From assembly GCF_023094165.1 (NCBI RefSeq), contig NZ_JALMDK010000004.1:248001-312000 (forward strand): a stretch of DNA of 64,000 nt. Reading direction: 5' to 3'. The notes below the pieces were generated by a model, which was given only the letters and a program-made list of their open reading frames with translations, was not told the origin of the DNA and did no database searches. Made by a program: the position numbers and the translations under genes. Of the stretch, positions 45,833 through 53,801 are shown piece after piece. The DNA comes from Crossiella sp. S99.2 (GTDB taxonomy: Bacteria > Actinomycetota > Actinomycetes > Mycobacteriales > Pseudonocardiaceae). How positions within the stretch are numbered: the stretch's first letter is position 1; each line of letters begins with the position of its first letter.

Positions 45833-47314
45833 ATGACGGCAAGTGTCGACGAGGAGATCGAGCAGGCGGACGGCCCCGGGATCGACCGGGACCGGATGGC
45901 GATCTGCCTCCAGGTGCTGGCCGAGGTCGGCGAACTCGACACCGAACACCCGGACGCGGTGGCCATCCGCCGCGCCACCGCCGGGATCTTCAAGGACGTG
46001 CGCAAGCGCCGCCGCCAGGCCAAGCGGCTGGCCGAGATGGACGCCGACCGCGCGGTGACCGCGGCCACCGCCACCGGCTCACCCGAGCGCATCGACGACG
46101 AGACCAGGGGCATCCCGCTGGTCTCCAACGCCGCGGGCGCCACCGCGGGCACCCTGATCCGCGCCCGCGCCTGCTACCACTGCAAACAGCGCTACAACCT
46201 GGTCGACGCCTTCTACCACCAGCTCTGCCCCGAATGCGCCGCGCTCAACCGCGCCCGCCGGGACGCGCGCACCGACCTGACCGGTCGGCGCGCGCTGCTC
46301 ACCGGCGGCCGGGCCAAGATCGGCATGTACATCGCGCTGCGGCTGCTCCGCGACGGCGCGCACACCACCATCACCACCCGTTTCCCCAACGACGCGGTGC
46401 GCCGCTTCGCCGCCATGGAGGACAGCGGCGACTGGCTGCACCGGCTGCGCGTGGTCGGCATCGACCTGCGCGACCCGGCCCAGGTGGTCGCGCTGGCCGA
46501 CTCGGTCGCCGAACAGGGCCCGCTGGACATCCTGATCAACAACGCCGCGCAGACCGTGCGCCGCTCCCCCGGCTCCTACGCGCTGCTGGAATCCGCCGAG
46601 GCCGCGCCGCTGCCCGCGGGCCCGCTGCCGGAGCTGATCACCTTCGGCCACACCAGCGACGCGCACCCCGCCGCGCTGGCCGGTTCACTGTCCTCGGTGT
46701 CGCCGAGCGAGGCCAGCGCCCAGGCGCACAACCTGACCGCGCTCGCGCTCACCGCCGGATCCGCCTCGCCGGAGCGGGTGGCCGCCGAGATCGCCATCGA
46801 CGCCGGCGGCCTGGTGCCCGACCTGCACGATGTCAACAGCTGGACCCAGCGGGTGCACGAGGTGGACGCGCTGGAGATGCTCGAGGTCCAGCTCTGCAAC
46901 CAGACCGCGCCGTTCATCCTGATCAGCCGCCTGCGCCCGTCGATGGCGGCCGCGGCGGCGCGGCGCAAGTACGTGGTCAACGTCTCGGCGATGGAAGGCC
47001 AGTTCAGCCGCAAGTACAAGGGCCCAGGCCACCCGCACACGAACATGGCCAAGGCCGCGCTGAACATGCTCACCCGCACCAGCGCGGGCGAGATGCTGAC
47101 CACCGACCGGATCCTGATGACCGCGGTGGACACCGGCTGGATCACCGACGAACGCCCGCACCCGACCAAGATGCGCCTGGCCGAGGAGGGCTTCCACGCC
47201 CCCCTCGACCTGGTCGACGGCGCGGCCCGGGTGTACGACCCGATCGTGCGCGGCGAGGCGGGCGAGGACCTGTTCGGCTGCTTCCTGAAGGACTACGCGC
47301 CCTCGCCGTGGTGA
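45833..47314 (+). CDS. SDR oxidoreductase with N-terminal zinc ribbon
   Basis: 493 residues. Residues 1-105 are helical. A zinc ribbon follows with CYHC (Cys114, Cys117) and CPEC (Cys132, Cys135). Then comes a Rossmann SDR domain: LLTGGRAKIGMYIALRLLRDGA (TGGRAKIG at 157-164), DILINNAAQTVRR and VVNVSAMEGQF with Ser385. At the place of the usual YxxxK the sequence is TNMAK (403-407), so the catalytic Tyr is Thr. I recall HPHTNMAKAALN as conserved in this SDR branch, so the change is a family trait. Activity and substrate are unknown. Confidence 0.83.
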   Translation: MTASVDEEIEQADGPGIDRDRMAICLQVLAEVGELDTEHPDAVAIRRATAGIFKDVRKRRRQAKRLAEMDADRAVTAATATGSPERIDDETRGIPLVSNAAGATAGTLIRARACYHCKQRYNLVDAFYHQLCPECAALNRARRDARTDLTGRRALLTGGRAKIGMYIALRLLRDGAHTTITTRFPNDAVRRFAAMEDSGDWLHRLRVVGIDLRDPAQVVALADSVAEQGPLDILINNAAQTVRRSPGSYALLESAEAAPLPAGPLPELITFGHTSDAHPAALAGSLSSVSPSEASAQAHNLTALALTAGSASPERVAAEIAIDAGGLVPDLHDVNSWTQRVHEVDALEMLEVQLCNQTAPFILISRLRPSMAAAAARRKYVVNVSAMEGQFSRKYKGPGHPHTNMAKAALNMLTRTSAGEMLTTDRILMTAVDTGWITDERPHPTKMRLAEEGFHAPLDLVDGAARVYDPIVRGEAGEDLFGCFLKDYAPSPW

Positions 47315-47327
47315 CCCGACCGGTGGC

Positions 47328-48242
47328 TCAGCAGGCCAGCCGGTAGGCCAGCCACTCGTCGGCGACCACCAGCCCGGCCCCGGCCAGTGCCTCGGCCAGC
47401 ACCGGGTCCTCCAGCTCGCGCACCACCAGCCCGGAGACCTCGGCCCGCGCCTGCTCGATCACCGCGACCAGCAGCACCAGCAACTCGGCCGCGCTGGTGT
47501 CCCGGTGCACGACGAGTTCGACCTCGGCGGTCTCGTCGTCGACGAGCACCGCGGTGGTGAACGCCTTGGGCCGCCCGTCGACGTCGCGCAGGTCCACGGT
47601 CAGGTAGCCGGCCAGGTCGGCGCCGACCGCGTCCGCCACGTCGTCCACGGTCCATTCCCCGCCGAGCACCGCCGAGCACAGTTCCACGTACTCGGTGAGT
47701 TCGGCGTCGGTCGGCTCCACCGGCAACTCGCGCACCACGACCTCCGGCAGCCCGGCCGGCGGTTGCCAGCCGGCCAGCTCCAGCCGCCAGACCCGGCCCA
47801 GCTCGGCCGCGGTGACGGCCTGTACCGCGGCCGCCACCCGCCGATCCAGCCCACCCTCGGTGTCACACCACCGGACCCCGGTGCAGCCGGCCTCGCGCGC
47901 CAGCTCCACCGCGGCCGTGACCAGCACGGACAACACCTCGACCTCACTGGCCGAGCCCTCGCCCACCGCCCCGGCGACCCGCCGCGCCTCCCGCTCGACC
48001 AACACCCACTGCAACCCGGCATCGGTCTCCGGCAGCTCCGGCCAGAACAACTCCACCCAGCCGACGAGGACCTCGCCCCGGCGCGCGACCACCGCGCCCA
48101 GGACCCCACGGTCCTCCTCGTCCAGTTCAGGTTGCGACTCACCGAGGGTCTGGAACATCTCGTGCACCAGCCGCAGGTCGACGTGCTCGTCCCGCCTCAG
48201 CTCGACGGTCAGCGCGGTGGCGTCAGTGGTCCCGGTGCTCAT
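47328..48242 (-). CDS. GNAT-like hypothetical protein
   Basis: 304 residues from the ATG at 48242 behind GGGGAG. Acidic, alpha/beta; the segment EVLVGWVELFWPELPETDAGLQWVLVEREARR followed by LVTAAVELAREAGCTGVRWCDTEGG resembles one GNAT module. The C-terminal half (AFTTAVLVDDETAEVELVVHRDTSAAELLVLLVAVIEQAR) resembles a second one without a clear acetyl-CoA loop. It is convergent with the zinc-ribbon SDR. A tandem GNAT-fold protein is the best guess. Confidence 0.7.
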   Translation of the reverse strand: MSTGTTDATALTVELRRDEHVDLRLVHEMFQTLGESQPELDEEDRGVLGAVVARRGEVLVGWVELFWPELPETDAGLQWVLVEREARRVAGAVGEGSASEVEVLSVLVTAAVELAREAGCTGVRWCDTEGGLDRRVAAAVQAVTAAELGRVWRLELAGWQPPAGLPEVVVRELPVEPTDAELTEYVELCSAVLGGEWTVDDVADAVGADLAGYLTVDLRDVDGRPKAFTTAVLVDDETAEVELVVHRDTSAAELLVLLVAVIEQARAEVSGLVVRELEDPVLAEALAGAGLVVADEWLAYRLAC

Positions 48243-48355
48243 GTCTCCCCGTTCGCCGTACCTGGGCCTGGCGCGAAGGTACTGGCGAGCGGGCCCGCTG
48301 ACCTGCGGAACCACCCGGTGGGGCGGCCAACTCAACCCGGTCGGCGGCGCACGGA

Positions 48356-48724
48356 CTACCGGAACGTCACGATCGGCGGCGTCCCATGATGCCGATCGGA
48401 GAACTGCCACTCGTGCCACAGCCAGACGTGCACACCCATCACCTCCCCGACGATCTCGGCGACATGCCCACGCACAGTGACCCCACAACCGAACGGACAC
48501 TCCATGGCCAGACGAACGTCGTTCTGGTCGGTGGGCTTGCGCGCCCGCGGCGCCGGGGCAGGTGCAGGGGCCTGGCTCGGCGGGTGGGCGGTGGCGGGCC
48601 AGGGCCGCAGCGCCGGCGGCTCCGGGGCCGGCAACGGCACCCCAGGCTGGACCAGGCGCAGCCACGGCCGGGTGAGCTGGTGCCGGTCGCCAACCGGACT
48701 CGGCGGATTCAGGTTCCTCCCCAT
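48356..48724 (-). CDS. Hypothetical protein with Pro-rich N-terminus
   Basis: 122 residues. The first 65 are Pro/Ala-rich and low-complexity. The last 50 look like a real domain: AMECPFGCGVTVRGHVAEIVGEVMGVHVWLWHEWQFSDRHHG, with a CPFGC pair and several His that could bind metal. The start at 48724 sits behind a G-rich stretch but has no strong ribosome site, so only the C-terminal part is well supported. Confidence 0.5.
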   Translation of the reverse strand: MGRNLNPPSPVGDRHQLTRPWLRLVQPGVPLPAPEPPALRPWPATAHPPSQAPAPAPAPRARKPTDQNDVRLAMECPFGCGVTVRGHVAEIVGEVMGVHVWLWHEWQFSDRHHGTPPIVTFR

Positions 48725-49367
48725 TTCCCCAACCCTGGGCGGTGACCCGAGGTCAAGGCAGGTTCCGGATGCGTGACTTTGTGGCGGGTTTGCCGGGCAC
48801 AGGGGGACAGTGATGAGGTATGGCTAACACCCGTGGGAGTGAGTGCGATCCCACGAAAGCAGGTACGAGGAGAGTGGGGAGGTCACGCTGTGAACCCGAA
48901 AAAGCAGGAAGTGCTCGACACCGGCAACTCCGGCACACACTGACCGGGACCGGCGCACCTACGGCGCCGAGGCCACAGGGGGACGGCAAGGGGCCGCCGT
49001 CCTCTGGGCCGTTCCAGCGAGAACGCCAGGCAACACCCAAGGTGCGCACAACCGCGGATCAGTCGACCGACGTGCTGACGACGACGGATCAGCTCAACAC
49101 CCCACCCGGCAACACGGCACCGGAGCCACCCCGTTGCAGTGAGCGCAAGAAAATAGCCACTCCCCACCCAGACCCCCACCCAGCGCCGAGACACCACCCC
49201 CGGCCCTGTGGAAACTGGTCCGGCACTCCTCGGACACCGCCGTAAAATGGCTGGCGCCCCACCTCACCACGCAACAGACCAGCGGTCCGAACCAGCACCA
49301 CTTCGCCCCCACTTCGCACCCGCCTCAGGCGTAGCGACCCGCCACTTTTCACCCGTCCGAGCGACAA

Positions 49368-49434
49368 GATCCAAACATGAAGGCAACCAAAACCGGGGTT
49401 TCCGCGTTCCGCAGAGGAACGGTGGCGGCGGCGG
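49368..49434 (+). repeat. 67-bp dispersed repeat, copy 1
   Basis: Identical in 65 of 67 positions to 57842-57908, same orientation. It contains an ATG (49377) opening a short frame that begins MKATKTGVSAFRRGTVAAA, and a hairpin CGTTCC-GCAGA-GGAACG. Sequence outside these limits is not conserved between copies. Confidence 0.9.
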
Positions 49435-49586
49435 ACCGGGCTCCCCGGACAAGCAGGACGAGCACCGGCCACGCGCGCGGCAACCAAGCAGCGACCATCA
49501 GAGTCGAGCAGCAACCACCACCGGAGCCGAGCGGGGACGGCCAGGCTCCAGGCAGCCAGTCCGGTGCCTGCGGCGAGCGCGGCACC

Positions 49587-49646
49587 GAGCAGAACGGCGG
49601 CGAGCAGGACGGCGGCGGGCGGGACGCCGGTGAGCGGGACGCCGGC
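49587..49646. repeat. Four tandem 15-bp repeats
   Basis: Units start at 49587, 49602, 49617 and 49632, built on GAGCRGRACGSCGGC. They end 20 bp before the tryptophanase stop on the opposite strand. Confidence 0.65.
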
Positions 49647-49665
49647 GCCGACCCAGCCGAGCGGA

Positions 49666-51033
49666 TCAGGCGCGAGGCGCCAGCCGGCAGTTGAAGTGCC
49701 GCAGCAGCGGCGGGTTGTGCGTGAGCCGGTACCCCGGCACCCGCTCCGGATCCTTCGCGATCTCCGCCAGGATCTCCCCGACGTACTCGAGGTGGCTCTG
49801 CGTGTACACCCGGCGGGGAATGGCCAGCCGGACCAGCTCGTGGGGCGCGGGCTTGGTCAGCTCGGACTCCTCGTCGAACTCGCCCAGGTACAGCGAGCCC
49901 AGTTCGGCGCAGCGGATGCCGCCGCGGCGGTACAGCTCCAGGGCGAGGGCATGGCCGGGGAAGGCGCTGGGCGGGAGGTGGGTGAGCAGGCGGCCGGCGT
50001 TGAGGTAGATGGCGTGGATGCCGGCCGGCTGGACGATCGAGACGCCGGCGGCCACGGCGAGGTCGCCCAGGTAGCGGGATTGGTCGGCGCGGGTGGCCAG
50101 GTAGGCGGGGTCGGTGACCTCGCGCAGGCCCTGGGCGAGCATGTCCAGGTCGCGGCCGGCCAGGCCGCCGTAGGTGCGGAAGCCCTCGGTGGCGATCAGC
50201 AGGAGTTCGCAGCGGCCGGCCAGGTCCGCGTCACGCAGGGCGAGCAGGCCGCCCATGTTGACGATGCCGTCCTTCTTCAGGCTGGCCACGCAGCCGTCGG
50301 CGAGGTCGAAGGCCAGGCGGGCGACTTCGCGCGGGGTGTGGTTCTCGTATCCGGGTTCGCGTTGGGTGACCAGCCAGGCGTTCTCGGCGAAGCGGGCGGC
50401 GTCCAGGAAGAACGGCACCTCGTGGGTGCGGCACAGCTGGGCGACCGCTTCCAGGTTGGCCATGGAGACCGGTTGGCCGCCGCCGCCGTTGTTGGTGATG
50501 GTCATGATCACCAGGCCGACGGGGGTGCCGTCGGTGAGCACCCGGCGCAGGGCTTCCAGGTCGATGTCGCCCTTGAACGGGGACGGTTCGTCCAGGTTCT
50601 TGGCGGCGGGGCCGGGGAGGTCGAGCGCGGTGCAGCCGAGCAGTTCGACGTTGGCCCTGGTGGTGTCGAAGTGGGTGTTGCTGACGCTGAACTGCCCCGG
50701 CTTCAGCAACGCGGTGAACAGGATCCGCTCGGCTGCCCGGCCCTGGTGCACCGGCATCAGGTGTGGGTAACCGGTCAGCTCCTCGGCCACCTCGCGGAAC
50801 CGGAAGAAGGAGCGCGCGCCGGCGTAGGACTCATCGCCCAGCGCCGAGGCGGCCTGCTGGGCCGCGGACAGCGCGCCGGTGCCGGAATCGCTGAGCAAAT
50901 CGATGGTGACCACGTCGGCGGGCAGGTTGAACTGGTTGTACCCGGCCTCGACCAGCGCGGCCTCGCGCTGTTCCGGAGTGGTGATCGGGATCGGCTCGAC
51001 AACCTTGATCCGGTACGGCTCCATCAACGGCAT
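49666..51033 (-). CDS. tnaA: Tryptophanase/tyrosine phenol-lyase family PLP lyase
   Basis: 455 residues, behind GGAGCACCCCGC. Features of the beta-eliminating lyase family: YAGARSFFRF, PVHQGRAAERILF, TITNNGGGGQPVSM, FFLDAARFAENAW, the PLP-lysine motif VASLKKDGIVNMGG (Lys253/254) and the C-terminal RLTHNPPLLRHFNCRL. These enzymes split tryptophan to indole, pyruvate and ammonia, or tyrosine to phenol. Tryptophanase is preferred because the next gene upstream is a tryptophan prenyltransferase, a pairing known from the 6-dimethylallylindole pathway of Streptomyces. The two genes are 19 bp apart in one transcript. Confidence 0.88.
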   Translation of the reverse strand: MPLMEPYRIKVVEPIPITTPEQREAALVEAGYNQFNLPADVVTIDLLSDSGTGALSAAQQAASALGDESYAGARSFFRFREVAEELTGYPHLMPVHQGRAAERILFTALLKPGQFSVSNTHFDTTRANVELLGCTALDLPGPAAKNLDEPSPFKGDIDLEALRRVLTDGTPVGLVIMTITNNGGGGQPVSMANLEAVAQLCRTHEVPFFLDAARFAENAWLVTQREPGYENHTPREVARLAFDLADGCVASLKKDGIVNMGGLLALRDADLAGRCELLLIATEGFRTYGGLAGRDLDMLAQGLREVTDPAYLATRADQSRYLGDLAVAAGVSIVQPAGIHAIYLNAGRLLTHLPPSAFPGHALALELYRRGGIRCAELGSLYLGEFDEESELTKPAPHELVRLAIPRRVYTQSHLEYVGEILAEIAKDPERVPGYRLTHNPPLLRHFNCRLAPRA

Positions 51034-51052
51034 GCGGGGTGCTCCGTCTCTT

Positions 51053-52150
51053 CTAGGATGCGAGCGATTCGGGCCGCGGCGGGGTGACCGCGTAGGTCTC
51101 GGCCGACAGGTACACGGTGAGCCCGGCGTGTGGGCGGCCCGTGCGCAGCGACAGGTGCGGGATCAGGCCGACGCCCTCGTTAAGCGGGCGGCGGGCCAGC
51201 GCGGCCAGCGCCCGGTCCAGCAGCGCGGGGTCCAGGCCGTGCCGGGCGAGCAGCGCGTGCGCCCGGTCCAGCGCGACCTCGTCGTCCTCGACGTAGTCGC
51301 GCACCGGCAGGTAGACGGAGAACCCGCTGGCCCGGTCGGTGTCCCCGGCCAGGAAGGACAGGCTGGAGATCAGCGGCCTGCCGGTGAAGCGGCCCTGGTT
51401 GCCGCCCGCGATCGCGGTGAACTCGCGGACCTGCTCCTCGTCGACCTCCCGGGCCGCGCCGGCCGCGCGCAGCAGCTGGGTCAGGTCGCCGTCGTGGTGG
51501 GACAGGTAGACCTTGACCCTGGGGTCGGGCTGGGTGTGCAGGTCGATGGAGAAGAAGGAGTACCGGTCAAGGTCGCCGCCGGGGCGCAGGGCGCGCCGCT
51601 TGAGCGTGCCGAAGGCGCCGCCGAAGCCGAGCCGGTCCAGCCCGGCCGCGACCAGGCCGGCGGCGGCCTGCCTGCCGCGGACCTCCGGGTTGAAGTAGAT
51701 CTTGAACGCCGGTGGCGCGGCCGGTCGCAGCACGATCGACCACCACCAGGCGAAGGAGCCTCGCGGGTCGGCGGGCAGGAACAGGTCGGCGACCGCCTCG
51801 AAGGGGGCGAGGGAGAAGCCGTAGCGCTCGGCCAGCCGGGGCAACAGCTCCCGAGCTGCGCAAACGTTTGCTCGGACGGACGCGCGGTCCCCCTGGGTTT
51901 CCAGGAGGAGGCGCACCGCGGGACGGCCCGCGTGGTCGACGGCGAGGGAGAACTCGACCGGGGTGTGGTCGTCAGCCACGTCGGAGGGAAAGGCCGGTGG
52001 TTGTCCCAGCGGGCGGTTCCCGCCGGGTCCCAGCATTTCCCGCACGAGGTCGGCGTATTCATCGGTGAATTCCGAAAAACCGACCGCTCGGCACAGTTCG
52101 TTCGTTCTTGCGGAAATGTCGTCAGCCAGCGAGAGCGCAGCCATGCCCAT
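51053..52150 (-). CDS. Tryptophan dimethylallyltransferase (DMATS/ABBA) family prenyltransferase
   Basis: 365 residues; an ATG at 52144 is an alternative start for the GGAG site. The pattern of repeated beta strands with basic residues, VEFSLAVDHAGRPAVRLLLET, AFKIYFNPEVRGRQAA, DPRVKVYLSHHDG and HAGLTVYLSAETYAV, is that of the DMATS aromatic prenyltransferases with an ABBA barrel. The related Streptomyces enzyme adds a dimethylallyl group to C6 of tryptophan. With the adjacent tryptophanase, the likely product is a prenylated indole. The regiochemistry cannot be read here. Confidence 0.85.
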   Translation of the reverse strand: MGMAALSLADDISARTNELCRAVGFSEFTDEYADLVREMLGPGGNRPLGQPPAFPSDVADDHTPVEFSLAVDHAGRPAVRLLLETQGDRASVRANVCAARELLPRLAERYGFSLAPFEAVADLFLPADPRGSFAWWWSIVLRPAAPPAFKIYFNPEVRGRQAAAGLVAAGLDRLGFGGAFGTLKRRALRPGGDLDRYSFFSIDLHTQPDPRVKVYLSHHDGDLTQLLRAAGAAREVDEEQVREFTAIAGGNQGRFTGRPLISSLSFLAGDTDRASGFSVYLPVRDYVEDDEVALDRAHALLARHGLDPALLDRALAALARRPLNEGVGLIPHLSLRTGRPHAGLTVYLSAETYAVTPPRPESLAS

Positions 52151-52337
52151 CTGACTCCGTATCGTCGTTATTGGACCGACGGCTGATCAACTTAGCCGAA
52201 CGGAGATCACGACGACACCGCTCTCCCGGTGACCATGACAACCAGCTGCAAGTTACGGAACGCGTTTTTCATGCGATCGGGCATGATCGGCGGACGCACC
52301 GCGCCCGCCGTTCGTGCACAGGTACGAGATCACAGGG

Positions 52338-52967
52338 TTACACACTGTTACCCGGGCTGACCAGCGCGGTGTCTTCACCCGCCGACTCGGCCATCCGAGC
52401 GAGCACGTGCTCGACCAGGGTCACCAGGGCCCGCTTGCTCGACTCGCGCTGCCGCGCGTCGACCATGAGCACCGGCACCTCGGGGTTGAGCACCAGGGCC
52501 TTGCGGACCTCGTCCGGCTCATAACTGTGCGCCCCGTCGAAACAGTTGACCGCGACCACGAACGGAATTTTCCGCCGCTCGAAGAAATCAACGGACGGAA
52601 AAGAACTGTCCAGCCGACGGGTGTCCACCAGCACGATCGCGCCGATCGCGCCATTGGCTAATTCGTCCCACATGAACCAGAACCGATTTTGTCCTGGCGT
52701 GCCGAAAAGATACAGCACGATTTCGGTGCTGATGCTGATCCGGCCGAAATCCAGGGCGACCGTGGTGGTGGTCTTGCCCTCGACCCCGGCGAGGTCGTCG
52801 ACGTCCTCACCGGCTTCGGTGAGCAACTCCTCGGTGCTCAGCGGGGGGATCTCGCTGACCGAGCCGACCAGCGTGGTCTTCCCCGCGCCGAAGCCGCCGG
52901 CGACCAGCAACTTGACCGAGGTGGGGATCACCAACTCGGTTTGCGGGTCAGATCCTGCGGACACCAT
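52338..52967 (-). CDS. Conservon GTPase (CvnD-like)
   Basis: 209 residues from the ATG at 52967, overlapping the DUF742 gene by 20 bp. Walker A is GGFGAGKTT (24-32); then VEGKTTTTVALDFGRISI, LYLFGTPGQNRFWFMWDELANGAIGAIVLVDTRRL and VVAVNCFDG. These are marks of the small Ras/Arf-like GTPases at the end of actinobacterial conservons. It is the last gene of the four-gene operon and likely switches the membrane signalling complex. Confidence 0.92.
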   Translation of the reverse strand: MVSAGSDPQTELVIPTSVKLLVAGGFGAGKTTLVGSVSEIPPLSTEELLTEAGEDVDDLAGVEGKTTTTVALDFGRISISTEIVLYLFGTPGQNRFWFMWDELANGAIGAIVLVDTRRLDSSFPSVDFFERRKIPFVVAVNCFDGAHSYEPDEVRKALVLNPEVPVLMVDARQRESSKRALVTLVEHVLARMAESAGEDTALVSPGNSV

Positions 52968-53319
52968 CGAGCACCGCCTCCAGTAGATTCCTACTCGGTC
53001 TTTCCACGGCCCCGGCATACCGGGTGACCACGTCGCCGCGTTCGATCAGGTCGCTGACCAGGACCTTGACCACGATGAGCGGCACATCGATATAGGCGGC
53101 GACCTCGGCGACCGACAGGGGATGCCTGCACAGGTCGATGATGGAGAACTGCTCCGGGGTCAGGGTCTGCAGGTCGTTGTCGGTCAGCACGCTGACGATC
53201 TGGGTGGCCAGGTCCAGCTCGGTGTTGCCGGGCCTGGTCCGTCCCCTGGTCATCGCGTACGGCCGCACCAGCGGACCGGCCGCCTCGTCGAACCAGTGAA
53301 TTTCCTCGTCCACCGGCAT
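52948..53319 (-). CDS. Conservon DUF742 protein (CvnC-like)
   Basis: 123 residues: LVRPYAMTRGRTRPG, LDLATQIVSVLTD, LTPEQFSIIDLCRHPLSVAEVAAYIDVPLIVVKVLVSDLIERGDVV and the C-terminal RNLLEAVLDGVRRI. This matches DUF742, a winged-helix-like protein of the conservon. It sits between the roadblock and GTPase genes as in other actinomycetes. Confidence 0.92.
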   Translation of the reverse strand: MPVDEEIHWFDEAAGPLVRPYAMTRGRTRPGNTELDLATQIVSVLTDNDLQTLTPEQFSIIDLCRHPLSVAEVAAYIDVPLIVVKVLVSDLIERGDVVTRYAGAVERPSRNLLEAVLDGVRRI

Positions 53320-53323
53320 GCGC

Positions 53324-53749
53324 TCAGCTCCTCGGGAGGTTGGCGGCGGCGGTCTCCCGTGGTGCCGAACTCAGGTAGACACCCACCTGTTTGACCAGGA
53401 GGTTCATTTCGTAGGCGATCATGCCGACGTCGGCGGTCTCCTCGGCCAGCAGCGCCAGGCAGGCGCCGCGTCCGGCCGCGGTGACGAAGAGGTAGGCGTG
53501 CTCCATCTCGACGATGGTCTGGCGCACCGCGCCACCGCCGAAGTGCCTGCCGGTGCCGCGAGCCAGGCTCTGGAAGGCCGAGGCCATCGCGGACAGGTGC
53601 TCGGAGTCGTCCTTGGACAGGTCCTGTGAACGGCCGATGAGCAGGCCGTCGGAGGAGAGCACGACCGCGTGCCGGACGCCGACGGTCCGCTGCACCAGCT
53701 CGTCCAGCAGCCAGTTCAGATCGGTGTTCCGAGAAGCCTTGTCGCTCAT
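53324..53749 (-). CDS. Conservon roadblock/LC7 protein (CvnB-like)
   Basis: 141 residues with the roadblock/LC7 fold: LNWLLDELVQRTVGVRHAVVLSSDGLLIGRSQDL, ASAFQSLARGTGRHFGGG and YLFVTAAGRGACLALLA. Such proteins act as partners or GTPase-activating platforms for the CvnD GTPase. Gene order with the sensor kinase and DUF742 gene fits a conservon. Confidence 0.93.
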   Translation of the reverse strand: MSDKASRNTDLNWLLDELVQRTVGVRHAVVLSSDGLLIGRSQDLSKDDSEHLSAMASAFQSLARGTGRHFGGGAVRQTIVEMEHAYLFVTAAGRGACLALLAEETADVGMIAYEMNLLVKQVGVYLSSAPRETAAANLPRS

Positions 53750-53801
53750 GCTGGGCTGACCTTCTTCGTCGAGGCCGCCTCGGGCGGGCGGCGGCCGTTG
53801 A

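Larger units (their letters stand above)
48725..49665. other. Gene-free 940-bp stretch holding a dispersed repeat
   Basis: No frame on either strand has family patterns or a ribosome site; open frames are Pro/Arg/Gly-rich and end at random. The region contains one copy of a 67-bp dispersed repeat (49368-49434), a 4 x 15-bp tandem repeat (49587-49646), and a CGTAAAATGG word at 49241 that could be a -10 box. Confidence 0.55.

Noticed and set aside
48725-49665. Several 80-140-residue open frames in the gene-free region before the tryptophanase end
   Set aside because: None has a ribosome site, recognisable domain or consistent codon bias, and they overlap one another on both strands.
49377-49694. 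A 105-residue protein encoded from the 67-bp repeat
   Set aside because: Only the first 19 residues are shared with copy 2; the rest is low-complexity and overlaps the tryptophanase end, so a long product is not supported.
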